The notes: a model not told the origin generated them from the sequence alone. 64,000 nucleotides of DNA from Flavobacterium rakeshii (GCF_009741375.1 NZ_WOWP01000013.1:1-64000), one strand, 5' to 3'; positions 1-9,076 are shown, numbered from the stretch's first letter. A program made the numbers and translations.

Positions 1-138
1 CGACTTGTAAAACAGCAAACGGTAACCACAGGAATAAACAAAGTGGATATCGATGCACTGGAAGCCGCTCAGTACATTTTTAACATTACTACTGACAACG
101 GAAGTGTTTCTAAAAAAGTAATCAAGTACAGGCAATAA
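1..138 (+). CDS. C-terminal end of a T9SS-secreted protein (partial)
   Basis: The window opens inside a gene. The last 45 codons read in frame to a TAA at 136-138. The tail has alternating beta-strand character and ends SVSKKVIKYRQ, which resembles the type A sorting domain that sends Bacteroidota proteins through the type IX secretion system. The start and catalytic part lie outside the window, so the function is unknown. A strong terminator follows at once, so this gene ends its own transcript. Confidence 0.6.
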   Translation, partial: RLVKQQTVTTGINKVDIDALEAAQYIFNITTDNGSVSKKVIKYRQ

Positions 139-160
139 TCCTGAACACGATATAAAATTA

Positions 161-190
161 AAATCCCCAACCATTCGGTTGGGGATTTTT
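161..190 (+). terminator. Intrinsic terminator
   Basis: A perfect 12-bp stem (161-172 pairing with 177-188) with an ATTC loop is followed by a T run. It closes the partial T9SS gene and separates it from the SMI1 gene. Confidence 0.9.
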
Positions 191-203
191 GTTTTTAGTA
201 AAA

Positions 204-219
204 TCACCGTAATCAGGGA
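204..219 (+). promoter_or_regulatory. Candidate operator, copy A (TCACCGTAATCAGGGA)
   Basis: This 16-mer has the form TCAC-N8-GGGA seen also at 1639, 12722 and 14067, and is followed by the same TAAATA extension as the copy at 1639. It lies 60 bp before the SMI1-family start codon. The recurrence is visible in the sequence. A role as a regulator-binding site, perhaps for the NarL-type regulator at 11059, is inference. Confidence 0.5.
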
Positions 220-278
220 TAAATAACTAAAGAGGCTGTTATAGTTTTACCTTATCATTTTGAGATAAAATACAACGC

Positions 279-1352
279 ATGAAAAATTCCGGTATAACCA
301 CATCTTACTTTTTAGAATATAATAACAACCTTAAAAAAATCCAGTGGAATGATATTGCTTTCTTTCCCTTAGAAAGCTATGCCCTTTCGGGTAAGCAGTT
401 ATTGGAAAAACCAGGCAATGCCGAGGTACTTCAATTTAGGGACAATCTTATACAGGTATTTTCCATGCAGGTTGAACAAAAAATAGAAAGGTTATTTCTC
501 GTTACTCCAAAAGAAATTTCGGGTGAGTATTATGGATTTCTGTTTCTTCAAAACAAACAAATATTACCTATAAAGGTAATTGGCTCTCCCCTGTTTTATA
601 AATGGATGGAAGTTATTTTAAGAGACGACTATGAAGACAGGGATATGCAATCGTTACTACAGTTTACCTCAAATGAATATTCTATAATAAGTATTGGCGG
701 ACCAATAAAAATAAACAATCGTATTTTTAATGAAACAGGAAAATACCTGTTTGATAATGCCCCTAAAAAATACAATGAGGTCAAACTGGCTAAAGAGAAA
801 GCTAACTATATTGCAAAGTACTATCAGCCGGAAGGCGATGTTGATACAACTGCCATTAAAACTGCTTTTGACCAAATGATGAAACAGTTTAATCCTGCTT
901 TTGCTCCACCAGCCGACAATGAAGAAATTTATGATGAGTTTGAAAAAACTGCAGGATTTGCTTTCCCTAAAGCACTAAAGGAATTACTTAAACTACACGA
1001 TGGTATAGAAGATATCCCCTTTTTAATCGCCGAAGATATTTTAGACGAATGGCTTAAATGGAAAACCATTTATGACGACTGGACACTTGAAGAATTGAAA
1101 AAAAGTTCGGATCCTGATAAGAAAGTTCTGGGATTATATGTTACTCCATACTGGGTACCTTTCTTTGATTTGGAAGACGGTAACTTTATGGCTATGGATT
1201 TTGCTCCTGATAAAAACGGAACTCCGGGACAGATCATAGCATTTGGCGCCAATAACGAAAAAGGTGAATGGATAGCCGATAATCTTGCTGCTTTTTTAAA
1301 CACCTTCAAAGTTAATTATGATTATCTCGATGATGAAGACTATGATAATTAA
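279..1352 (+). CDS. SMI1/KNR4 (SUKH) family protein
   Basis: A 357-residue cytoplasmic protein with no signal peptide or membrane segment. Residues about 212-345 match the SMI1/KNR4 fold: an FPxxLKELLKLHDG stretch near 229-242, a tryptophan followed by PFF near 292-296, then a hydrophobic strand with a GTPGQII turn near 315-320. SUKH proteins bind other proteins and often act as immunity factors against secreted toxins, but many are housekeeping adaptors. The first 200 residues are not recognised. It is transcribed alone with a candidate operator 60 bp upstream. No toxin gene is visible beside it, so an immunity role is not supported here. The fold call is fairly sure, the function open. Confidence 0.7.
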   Translation: MKNSGITTSYFLEYNNNLKKIQWNDIAFFPLESYALSGKQLLEKPGNAEVLQFRDNLIQVFSMQVEQKIERLFLVTPKEISGEYYGFLFLQNKQILPIKVIGSPLFYKWMEVILRDDYEDRDMQSLLQFTSNEYSIISIGGPIKINNRIFNETGKYLFDNAPKKYNEVKLAKEKANYIAKYYQPEGDVDTTAIKTAFDQMMKQFNPAFAPPADNEEIYDEFEKTAGFAFPKALKELLKLHDGIEDIPFLIAEDILDEWLKWKTIYDDWTLEELKKSSDPDKKVLGLYVTPYWVPFFDLEDGNFMAMDFAPDKNGTPGQIIAFGANNEKGEWIADNLAAFLNTFKVNYDYLDDEDYDN

Positions 1353-1525
1353 CACTTCATGCATAAACATATGCTGTTTAATAATAGCCGGTAAACCATA
1401 CAATAATCAAAACTTAATAAAAAACAGAGTTATTGGGAGTATAAAATGAATTGGTTGTTGCCCCCATCAATACCAAGAAATCATTATATAACTTATACAT
1501 ACTATCTCAAAATTCATTTCAGGTT

Positions 1526-1558
1526 TTCTCCCTAAAACAATAGGGAGAACATTGTTTT
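1526..1558. repeat. Overlapping inverted repeats
   Basis: TTCTCCCT (1526-1533) pairs with AGGGAGAA (1542-1549), and AAAACAAT (1534-1541) pairs with ATTGTTTT (1551-1558). Each pair uses the other's arm as its loop, so the two 8-bp hairpins exclude each other in RNA. In DNA this is a dense 33-bp pair of interleaved dyads. Confidence 0.6.
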
Positions 1559-1638
1559 GAAAAATACCAACACTGTAAGAGGAATAGATTATTGTTTTAA
1601 TCGAAATTTCAAAGCTTTATTTCTCCCTCCTTCCCTCA

Positions 1639-1654
1639 TCACTGAATTCAGGGA
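1639..1654 (+). promoter_or_regulatory. Candidate operator, copy B (TCACTGAATTCAGGGA)
   Basis: The first 13 bases are identical to the perfect palindrome at 12722-12737. It lies 72 bp before the start codon of the zinc-ribbon operon and is followed by TAAATAAAAG, as in copy A. It probably controls the operon 1726-9059. The binding protein is inferred, not shown. Confidence 0.6.
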
Positions 1655-1680
1655 TAAATAAAAGTACTTCGTAATGGTGA

Positions 1681-1698
1681 AAAACCTATGTAGGTTTT
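1681..1698. repeat. 18-bp palindrome in operon leader
   Basis: AAAACCTA and TAGGTTTT flank a TG centre, forming a perfect inverted repeat that ends 27 bp before the start codon at 1726. It could be a second operator or a leader hairpin close to the translation start. Confidence 0.5.
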
Positions 1699-1725
1699 AA
1701 AATAATTTTATAAAAAAATTCAACC

Positions 1726-2307
1726 ATGGATACAACAAATTCACTACCTAAACTTTTAGAGAATATATTAAAGTCAAAGGGACTTAACAACGACCACCTA
1801 ACCGCACTTGCCGAAGCAGGCATACAACAAAAAGCCGATTTTGAAATGATTGGCGACACTCAAACGCTGATAGACATTACCGGACTGGATGAAGAAATTG
1901 CCCATAATGTTATGCTATGGGCAGTGGGTGTAAAAACACAACAGGAAATTACCCCTAATCAAGATGTTGAAACCCCACAACAGCAACCTATAGTAGTAGA
2001 AAGTGCCGATGTGGTTAAATGTGTACACTGTGGCACAAAGCAACCAAAAGATTATAAAACCGGAGACCTGTGTGTATCATGTGGTAATCAGGCTGAACCG
2101 GTATTAAACTGCCATTGGTGCTTTAGTTCAGGGCCGGGTAAATTCTGTCGTTCCTGTGGTTCGGAGTTTGTACCGTCTGCCGATTTTGAATTAGCACTAT
2201 TCCTTAAACGCGAAGGCGAGTCTAAAAACGCTATTGTAAAAATGGTGAAAGAAATGACTCCGCAGGAAAAAGAAAACATGTGGGCAAGAATCCGTAAAAA
2301 CCGATAA
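1726..2307 (+). CDS. Small double zinc-ribbon protein with N-terminal helical domain
   Basis: A 193-residue soluble protein. Residues 1-70 are helical and include an ITGLDEEIAHNVM stretch like a helix-hairpin-helix. After a Gln/Pro linker come four CxxC pairs (C99/C102, C116/C119, C129/C132, C141/C144), the pattern of two tandem zinc ribbons. The zinc-ribbon block and the 40 residues after it align with the N terminus of the 1264-residue protein encoded next (shared TKQP, GDLC and FC-x2-CG positions), so one arose by duplication of the other. It is first in a four-gene operon, with 3 bp to the next gene. It may bind nucleic acid or act as an adaptor. No enzymatic motif is present. Confidence 0.75.
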   Translation: MDTTNSLPKLLENILKSKGLNNDHLTALAEAGIQQKADFEMIGDTQTLIDITGLDEEIAHNVMLWAVGVKTQQEITPNQDVETPQQQPIVVESADVVKCVHCGTKQPKDYKTGDLCVSCGNQAEPVLNCHWCFSSGPGKFCRSCGSEFVPSADFELALFLKREGESKNAIVKMVKEMTPQEKENMWARIRKNR

Positions 2308-2310
2308 ATC

Positions 2311-5300
2311 ATGGCCGAAGTCATTTATTGCGAAAGCTGTCATACTAAACAGCCTAACGACTGGCAACAGGGAGACTTATGTATAGATTGCGGTAGTTCG
2401 GTACGCGCAGACGTACGCTGTGTTTGGTGTGCCGACCTTACTCCATCATCGGGCAACTTCTGTAAACATTGTGGTACCGAAGTAATGGAAGATATATACT
2501 TTGGCCCTGCCAGAATATTAAAAAGCCTTGGTGTGAGTCAGCTGGAACTGCCTGCCAAAGTAAAAGAACTGACCGATGTTAAGCTGTCACAGCATCAGCA
2601 AACCTACAATAAACATTACAAGGTTATACAGTTTTGTAAAGAGCAGGCCTATATGCTGGAGCCTTACCTATTGGTAAAGGGAGACTATGCCGTGATGAGG
2701 GTGGAAAACGATATGATTTCCCAAATACCGTTTCCGGATAATACCTTGAAAACCTTTGATGAATTACTTAAAAAGGATATTACAGTTGAAAAACTACTCC
2801 AAGATCCCTTAAATAATTCGTTATCATCTACCGTATTCAGGTTGGCTGAAATAGCCAACAACCGTGAGTATCCTTATAATTTTCATCCCTACTGGTGTAA
2901 GCGTGTACTATATGAGGTAGCAGATCCTGATTTTCCGGTTCGTATGGAAATGGCTTTATGGCTCTCTCACCCCAACTCGTTTGATTATCGTTTTAGTTGG
3001 GAGCCCATAAAGACTAACGACTGTACCAAACTTAAAGATGGTAAAACCTCATTAGATGCATTTCTTGATGTTTTACTGCCCGTACTTGATATTGCCTACC
3101 TAAAACCTTATGCCGGGGTAGCACTTGTCCATTTACTGGACAAACTGGAAATGAGCAATCATGTACAGTACGATTATTTTACCCAAATAGCTAAAGAAGC
3201 ACTGGATCATCACGACCCTGATTTGGTTTTAGGAGCCGCCCTATTGTTTAACGATAAGGAGAAAATTATCCTTATTTCCAAAATGGATAAACCGGCATGT
3301 TATAATGCCTATTCATGGTTACTTACAGACAACTCTGACTCGTATGAAAAGATATTAACCGATTCAAAACTCAATGAGCATCAGTTAATCGCTTTAATTG
3401 ATTTTGTTAAACAGGATGATATTAATTTCCAAAACGAACATGGTAAAAACGTTGTAGGTGTATATCCTGATGCGTTTACACAGGCTGCAAACTCATTAAT
3501 AAGAGAATGGGGTAACACTACCCTGTTTGGTAAACTGTTTAGTACCTATAGTGATGATAAAATTAATAGTTATGTAAACTATGCGGCACGTTTCTCTACC
3601 CCTACTCAGGAGGAATGGGATACTCTTATACACTTCTGTAAAAACAGGGAAGACAGAAACAGCCTAACCAAAATACTTTCCCATAGGGTAAAGAAAGACA
3701 TAAACTATACTGAAGCGGCCAAAATGTTTTTTGATGTACCGCAATGCTACAGTGATGAGGAAAAAGGATATGAGTTTATAGCATCATGGCTGCCTGTTGT
3801 GGAATCAGGTTACTATCCTGATGCAGAGGTTATCCAAAAACTGATAAACTTTCTTCGTTTTACCCAAACTTTCCTACAATACAGGGCTTTTGAAAAGGTT
3901 TTTGTACAAAGGGTTTTTGAGGTATTCCGCTTACTTATAGTGTATTCTGAAACGGCTTCGGTTCCGCTTAGTAAATATATAATACATGCCAGCCTTGATA
4001 TAAGGGACTATATTAATGCCGACTACTTTGGGCACAAAGCTTACCTATACGGACTGTTTAGGGAAACTTATGTAGCAAAAGCGCCCGAAGACGGTAACTA
4101 TTACTCCTACCCTTTCCAGATAGACAAAGATTTTATCCGCAACTTTTTTGACGATGACAATGAAAAACTGGTAAACAGCTTTGTTAATATATTACCGGTA
4201 GGTGCCGGTTATGGTAATAATGCTTTTGACCTTATGAGTAACTGGATATTAAAAAATCCATATGGTTTACCAACCATGGTTATTGAAGGAAAAAAGGTAG
4301 ACTTTACCCTTGGTTATAAAATACTTGATGCCTTTAAGGAGAGTATGAAGTTTATTAAGGAACAGGGCAAGGAAATCCTGAACATGCAGAATGCCGGGAG
4401 CTATCATTTTCTTAATATATTACATCACAGGGAATGGGATGGTAATGATGTGTTCCTGTTTTACCATAAATCAGACGAGGCTAATGGCATAACCATACAA
4501 AAATGTTATGACAGATTTGTGGAGTGGCTTACAAAAGATAATTCGGTAAACTTCTATACAGAGGTAATGGAAAAGTACGGTAAGCATTGCTTAACATTCA
4601 ACGATACCAAAAGAATGCCGTTATCGTTGTTAAAACTGTGGTATAACCAGGCCGATACCAATACCATGCCTACTGAAATTGTGGAGTTTTATAATGCGAA
4701 GTTCTCTATTTTACTACGTGAAGAGCACAGAAAAGAACTCCCAATGATGCAGGATGAAGGCATAGGCTACCATATAAGTTTTTATTATGTTACAGAAAAC
4801 CTGTTTAAAGGCGAAGAGGAGTTCTCTAAATGGTTTATGAGCCACTACGGTAACGGGCTTAACGATCCGTTAGTACGATTTGTACTGTTAGGGCTTAACC
4901 ATGCGTCAGATCTCATAAAAAATTACATAGCCGAAGAAAGACATTCACAAATGCATAATGCATTAATATATCTTGTGCATAATGCTTATAAATCGGACAA
5001 ATACATACAGGAAACCTACGTCAAAATTATTTATGATTTGCTTTTAAACCTAAATAAAGACACTAATGATATTGATGTTATTGTGGATATATGGGGTTTA
5101 AAAGATGTACATTATTACATAGCTGAAGAGTGCGAGGAGTATGCCGAAAAGATGTTTATAGGAGATGAAAACACCCCTTTAACCAAAGAGCAACTGCCTA
5201 ACCTGTATAACTATTTAAGTGATTATTACTACAGTGGCGGTACAGATGTCAGGTGGGTTTCACATGTACTTAATATACAACATAACAGGGTTATTGACTA

Positions 5301-6105
5301 CTTTAATAACTGTGAGGAAGACAGCAGTATAGTACTAACTAATATCCTTAAACTACTCGTTCGTTTTATGGGTAAAGAAGGTTTGGTAAATGAAGGCGAG
5401 AGTATACAAAAAAGAATCAGAAGTGATATTAGTTCTCATATAGCCCGACTAATAGAAGGTATTGATAAAGATAAATTCCCTAAACCATTAGTAAAATACC
5501 TGTATGAATATGTAACAGCCGGCACACTTGATTTCTTCCTTCAGGCAAAAATAGAAAATTGTATTGAGAAGCTGTATGAACATCATTTTGAAGAGGAAGA
5601 AGAAGAGGATGACGACATGTATAACATGGTAATAGCATCATCTGCCAAGAAAACGGTAAATAGTGCCGAAGCTATGGCTGCACAGTCCTCATTAGTTGCT
5701 GAGCTAAGTACCTTCATGGCTACGTTTACAGTTACAAGGGAAAACATGCAAAAGGTAACTCAATACATTAACGGTTATAAAGACAGTGATACTGATAATC
5801 CTATGATTATAACTCCGCTAACCATGAAAATTGAAGAATCCAGAAACTGGCTTGCCGAAAATACCGATGTTGCCATGGAACTGTATCAGGCTATTTATAT
5901 GGCTATACTGGATATCGATACCGAAATGGGCGCACAATATTCCAATTTTGGGGCAATGTGCCGTATGGTGTTCGGGCAACTGGTTAAAAATACTTTGTTT
6001 GCTTCCTCCTACCAGCAGGGGCTTGAGGCAATGGCCAACTCGGGTGCATACACTGAAATTTTTTCCGATGGCTTAAAACAGGTAGTAAACGAATTAAAGG
6101 GATAA
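2311..6105 (+). CDS. Giant zinc-ribbon / helical-repeat protein, uncharacterised
   Basis: A 1264-residue soluble protein. Its N terminus carries four CxxC pairs (C7/C10, C24/C27, C37/C40, C51/C54), homologous to the zinc ribbons of the preceding small protein. The remaining 1200 residues are almost wholly alpha-helical, rich in Tyr, Leu, Asn and Glu, without an ATPase, nuclease or protease motif that I can find, and resemble a solenoid scaffold. An acidic run of Glu/Asp lies near residue 1095. There is no signal peptide, so it should be cytoplasmic. The operon contains no Walker-type ATPase. I do not recognise the family. A scaffold for a multi-protein complex with the DUF1266-like and TPR proteins downstream is an inference from operon structure. 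Confidence 0.75.
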   Translation: MAEVIYCESCHTKQPNDWQQGDLCIDCGSSVRADVRCVWCADLTPSSGNFCKHCGTEVMEDIYFGPARILKSLGVSQLELPAKVKELTDVKLSQHQQTYNKHYKVIQFCKEQAYMLEPYLLVKGDYAVMRVENDMISQIPFPDNTLKTFDELLKKDITVEKLLQDPLNNSLSSTVFRLAEIANNREYPYNFHPYWCKRVLYEVADPDFPVRMEMALWLSHPNSFDYRFSWEPIKTNDCTKLKDGKTSLDAFLDVLLPVLDIAYLKPYAGVALVHLLDKLEMSNHVQYDYFTQIAKEALDHHDPDLVLGAALLFNDKEKIILISKMDKPACYNAYSWLLTDNSDSYEKILTDSKLNEHQLIALIDFVKQDDINFQNEHGKNVVGVYPDAFTQAANSLIREWGNTTLFGKLFSTYSDDKINSYVNYAARFSTPTQEEWDTLIHFCKNREDRNSLTKILSHRVKKDINYTEAAKMFFDVPQCYSDEEKGYEFIASWLPVVESGYYPDAEVIQKLINFLRFTQTFLQYRAFEKVFVQRVFEVFRLLIVYSETASVPLSKYIIHASLDIRDYINADYFGHKAYLYGLFRETYVAKAPEDGNYYSYPFQIDKDFIRNFFDDDNEKLVNSFVNILPVGAGYGNNAFDLMSNWILKNPYGLPTMVIEGKKVDFTLGYKILDAFKESMKFIKEQGKEILNMQNAGSYHFLNILHHREWDGNDVFLFYHKSDEANGITIQKCYDRFVEWLTKDNSVNFYTEVMEKYGKHCLTFNDTKRMPLSLLKLWYNQADTNTMPTEIVEFYNAKFSILLREEHRKELPMMQDEGIGYHISFYYVTENLFKGEEEFSKWFMSHYGNGLNDPLVRFVLLGLNHASDLIKNYIAEERHSQMHNALIYLVHNAYKSDKYIQETYVKIIYDLLLNLNKDTNDIDVIVDIWGLKDVHYYIAEECEEYAEKMFIGDENTPLTKEQLPNLYNYLSDYYYSGGTDVRWVSHVLNIQHNRVIDYFNNCEEDSSIVLTNILKLLVRFMGKEGLVNEGESIQKRIRSDISSHIARLIEGIDKDKFPKPLVKYLYEYVTAGTLDFFLQAKIENCIEKLYEHHFEEEEEEDDDMYNMVIASSAKKTVNSAEAMAAQSSLVAELSTFMATFTVTRENMQKVTQYINGYKDSDTDNPMIITPLTMKIEESRNWLAENTDVAMELYQAIYMAILDIDTEMGAQYSNFGAMCRMVFGQLVKNTLFASSYQQGLEAMANSGAYTEIFSDGLKQVVNELKG

Positions 6106-6109
6106 AGCA

Positions 6110-6775
6110 ATGAGTACAACTACAACAGAAATAACAGAAGAAATACAGGAGCAGTTAAACCTATCGGCTGTACTTATGGAAAACTTTCGTAAGAACATAA
6201 AGCACGATTCATGGTTTGGACTGGACCCCGAAAATGAAAACCATAAATACCTGGCTAAAAAACTCCTGAAAACCTACGATATAAAATCGGCAAGAGAACT
6301 TCGCAATAGTGTTTATGCTTATGAGATTATCAGGAAAACCTCTAACAATTTTCGCAATATAGCCTGTAAACTCAGGATATACAGTGAAGACGAATACAAT
6401 AGCCTTTTAGATAATCAAAAATATAGTATTGACCGAAATTATTACAGGATAGTATGGCCGCATCGTTTTTCGTTATTCCGCACCTCCCTTGCCGGATATG
6501 ATTTGGCTATGGCAATATTCCTGCTTCGCATGGGGGGCGCTGCCGGTTTTATTAATGAAACCGAAATGGAACTTAGGCTTGCAGATATTACCGCCAGTAT
6601 AAAAAAGGATTTTAATGACTGGGATTCGTTTCATGAAAATGTACTTATAGGCCATCAGTTCATGACGGCAAATATGGCTCCCGATGTGGCTTTTTATGCC
6701 AATAGTGAACAATCAGCATTACAAAGCCTCAGGTATTTAAAAATCATTAACCCACATTGGTTTACACAATGGTAA
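6110..6775 (+). CDS. DUF1266-like protein
   Basis: A 221-residue soluble protein lying 4 bp after the giant gene. The C-terminal half shows the pattern I associate with DUF1266: a YDLAMAIFLLRMGGAAGFI helix pair, an acidic TEMELRL segment, and then FNDWDSFHENVLIGHQF. In that family an Arg/Gly-rich helix, a W-x-S/E-F motif and a GR/GH motif recur. DUF1266 has no known activity. In E. coli the DUF1266 proteins YbeR and YbeU sit among Sel1-repeat and J-domain genes, a loose parallel to the TPR partner here. The N-terminal 100 residues are not recognised. The assignment is moderately sure and rests on pattern memory alone. Confidence 0.6.
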   Translation: MSTTTTEITEEIQEQLNLSAVLMENFRKNIKHDSWFGLDPENENHKYLAKKLLKTYDIKSARELRNSVYAYEIIRKTSNNFRNIACKLRIYSEDEYNSLLDNQKYSIDRNYYRIVWPHRFSLFRTSLAGYDLAMAIFLLRMGGAAGFINETEMELRLADITASIKKDFNDWDSFHENVLIGHQFMTANMAPDVAFYANSEQSALQSLRYLKIINPHWFTQW

Positions 6776-6791
6776 TTAAAAATTCACAACC

Positions 6792-9059
6792 ATGGAAAAC
6801 ACATTAGAAAATTATATAGAAGTGGCTGAATTAGCCTATCGTGAAGGCCGATGGGAAGAGGTTGATAAAACGATAAGAGCCGCTCAGGAAATAGTTACCG
6901 ATAGTGAGGGAAATATTGACGATTTACTTAAAATCCGTTTTTACCGCTTAGGTATTATTTACTGGACTATGTATGACAATGACCTGGACATAGAGTTCAT
7001 AAAAAAATACAGCGAGTTACTGGAAGGGCTTAACACAATCGCCCTAACCGACTACCAGATGATATGCAGTTTTTACAATGAATGTCCCGAAGAAATTATG
7101 CAAAGGGCATTACTGCAGTATCCTGACGATTTGAGCCTGCTTAATGCCTATGCAAAAAAACTACAGGAGCTTGGGCAGCATAATAATGCTATTATAATAC
7201 TGGAGCATTTAACCGAATTATATCCGGAAGCTTCCTTTGCACAGCTAATGTTAATGCACAGCAGGGATCAGCTGTTAAAAGTAGTAATGGAACAGTCTGA
7301 AAATGTAAGCACCGATGAAGACATAGCCTGCAGTTGTTTTGATTTGGCTATTCAAAGTTGTAACATGACTGCTATTAATGAGCTTAAAGAGTATCCTATT
7401 ATAAATCAGCAGGAAAAAAAGCTTATCCATCTTGATATACAAAAATGTATATACAAAAAAGGATTTGACAAGGTTTCTAAAAAATGGAAGGAAAAATGGA
7501 GAGATAAAGAGCTTGATTTTGTCTCTGTATTATTACTTGCAAACTACTTTTATGAATACAATACCTATGGATTGGTAAAAGAAGTATTGGAAGGTTATTC
7601 GTTTGCTGAACTGGAACAGATTAATGAAATAAATGAATTTAATGACCTTGCAGTTTATTGGGAACTGGCTAATATTAATAAGGTACAAAACCGTATTATG
7701 TATAACTTTTTCCTTGCAAATGCATACCATTATACAGGAGAAGCAGAAAAAGCGGCACAGTGTGTTAATGCAGGACTGGAACTCGATCCAAACAATGCCC
7801 TTTTAACGGTGCTTAAAAGTAATGCGCAGCTTACAGTAGATAAAGATCCGGCAGAAGCATACAATACACTAAGTACAGCACATTTACAGGGATTACCTCC
7901 TAAAACCTACTACCAGCAGCTTATTATGTTTTACAGGCTGGTGGCCGACTGGAATAATGTAATCAGAACAATTAATCAGTATGAGGTTAGAAATGTGCCT
8001 AATGAAGCTACCATTTTCTATAAAGCTGATGCCTTTGCTCATTTGGGCTACCAAATAAATGCCTTAGAGTGCCTTGAAGACGGTATACAGTATTTTAGCC
8101 ATACGCCTTATATTATTTCTATGTACCAGTTAAGGATGATGATTTACAAAAATCAGAAAAAGTATAAACTGTTTTTTGATGATGTAAAACACAAACTTTC
8201 CTACTGTAGTAAAAAAGGTAACGAATACTGGAACACTATTAACCAGTGTGTTGAGATTATATTTATTATTGGTGATTACCGCCGTTGTTATGAATATGCA
8301 TCTGAAGCATACAGGAACAACAGGCTGCATCCGCAACTGTTACCTATACTGCAATGGCTTATCGCTTTTGATCATGATGATTACCAGGAAATCCCGGAAG
8401 TACCCGAGGTAACTAACGACAGTGTTATAAACAACCCTCAAACCCCTATGGATTATTTTGGTAATGCATTACGATTTTGGATAATGGGTTTCAACCTGGC
8501 ATCAGCACAGGCATTTGAACAGGCAGGCGATATGAGCTGGGAAACCATGTACTGTTACAAACGTGCTTTTTGGCGCGCGTGCAGAAGCGAAGGACACGAG
8601 GAGTATACATTAGAATTGTATGATAAAATAATGGCATATGACCCAACCCAAAGGGAGTGGCTTATAGATTACCGTTATGCCTATATACTGTATACCCTTA
8701 AAAGGTATGAACAGGCCATTAAAGGCTACAAAATGCTAATGGAATATTACCCTAATACGGCATTTGAAGAGGAAAAAGATTATAATCACAATGCAGCAGT
8801 GCTTTTGGACTGTGAAAGAAACATGGGTAATATAGAAGCAGCAACGCGTTATACCAGTATGCGAATGAGCTGGCAAATACCTCAAAAAAGTGACTGTAAA
8901 CGCCTGCAGGTAATGGCCGATGAGCATTATCCCGAAGAACTTTTCCTTAGGTATAATCTTTTACGATTAAGTGAGGAAATAGAAACGGGATTATCGCAAA
9001 ATGAAAAAGAGAGTTTAAAGGATATTAAAAGAAAGTTAAAGTCGGAGTATTTTTCCTAA
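6792..9059 (+). CDS. Large TPR-repeat protein
   Basis: A 755-residue cytoplasmic protein without a signal peptide. TPR-like helix pairs recur throughout, for example AYHYTGEAEKAAQCVNAGL near residues 312-330 and YRYAYILYTLKRYEQAIKG near 625-645. TPR arrays bind partner proteins and have no catalysis of their own. It is the fourth gene of the zinc-ribbon operon, 16 bp after the DUF1266-like gene. The next gene, 26 bp on, encodes a histidine kinase that also carries TPRs, so partner recognition may link operon and kinase. Repeat identity is sure. The partner is unknown. Confidence 0.8.
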   Translation: MENTLENYIEVAELAYREGRWEEVDKTIRAAQEIVTDSEGNIDDLLKIRFYRLGIIYWTMYDNDLDIEFIKKYSELLEGLNTIALTDYQMICSFYNECPEEIMQRALLQYPDDLSLLNAYAKKLQELGQHNNAIIILEHLTELYPEASFAQLMLMHSRDQLLKVVMEQSENVSTDEDIACSCFDLAIQSCNMTAINELKEYPIINQQEKKLIHLDIQKCIYKKGFDKVSKKWKEKWRDKELDFVSVLLLANYFYEYNTYGLVKEVLEGYSFAELEQINEINEFNDLAVYWELANINKVQNRIMYNFFLANAYHYTGEAEKAAQCVNAGLELDPNNALLTVLKSNAQLTVDKDPAEAYNTLSTAHLQGLPPKTYYQQLIMFYRLVADWNNVIRTINQYEVRNVPNEATIFYKADAFAHLGYQINALECLEDGIQYFSHTPYIISMYQLRMMIYKNQKKYKLFFDDVKHKLSYCSKKGNEYWNTINQCVEIIFIIGDYRRCYEYASEAYRNNRLHPQLLPILQWLIAFDHDDYQEIPEVPEVTNDSVINNPQTPMDYFGNALRFWIMGFNLASAQAFEQAGDMSWETMYCYKRAFWRACRSEGHEEYTLELYDKIMAYDPTQREWLIDYRYAYILYTLKRYEQAIKGYKMLMEYYPNTAFEEEKDYNHNAAVLLDCERNMGNIEAATRYTSMRMSWQIPQKSDCKRLQVMADEHYPEELFLRYNLLRLSEEIETGLSQNEKESLKDIKRKLKSEYFS

Positions 9060-9060
9060 A

Positions 9061-9076
9061 TCACTTAAATTTGTGA
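9061..9076. promoter_or_regulatory. Possible operator variant before kinase gene
   Basis: TCACTTAAATTTGTGA has the same TCAC-N8-GTGA outline as the palindrome at 12722-12737 but a different core. It lies between the TPR gene stop and the kinase start at 9086. Autoregulation is possible, but the AT-rich core makes chance likely. Confidence 0.3.

Larger units (their letters stand above)
1353..1725. other. 373-bp intergenic region with nested inverted repeats
   Basis: No ORF of note is present. The region holds two overlapping inverted repeats at 1526-1558, a further TTCTCCCT copy at 1621-1628, candidate operator copy B at 1639-1654, and an 18-bp palindrome at 1681-1698 just before the operon start. 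It is the leader of the zinc-ribbon operon and could also encode a small RNA, which the sequence alone cannot settle. Confidence 0.5.

Noticed and set aside
279-1352. SMI1 protein as immunity to a neighbouring polymorphic toxin
   Set aside because: No toxin-like or secreted large gene lies beside it in the window. Only the tail of a T9SS protein is upstream, separated by a terminator.
1526-1558. H-type pseudoknot made of both hairpins
   Set aside because: With loops of 0, 0 and 1 nt, two full 8-bp stems cannot form at the same time. The hairpins can only exclude each other.
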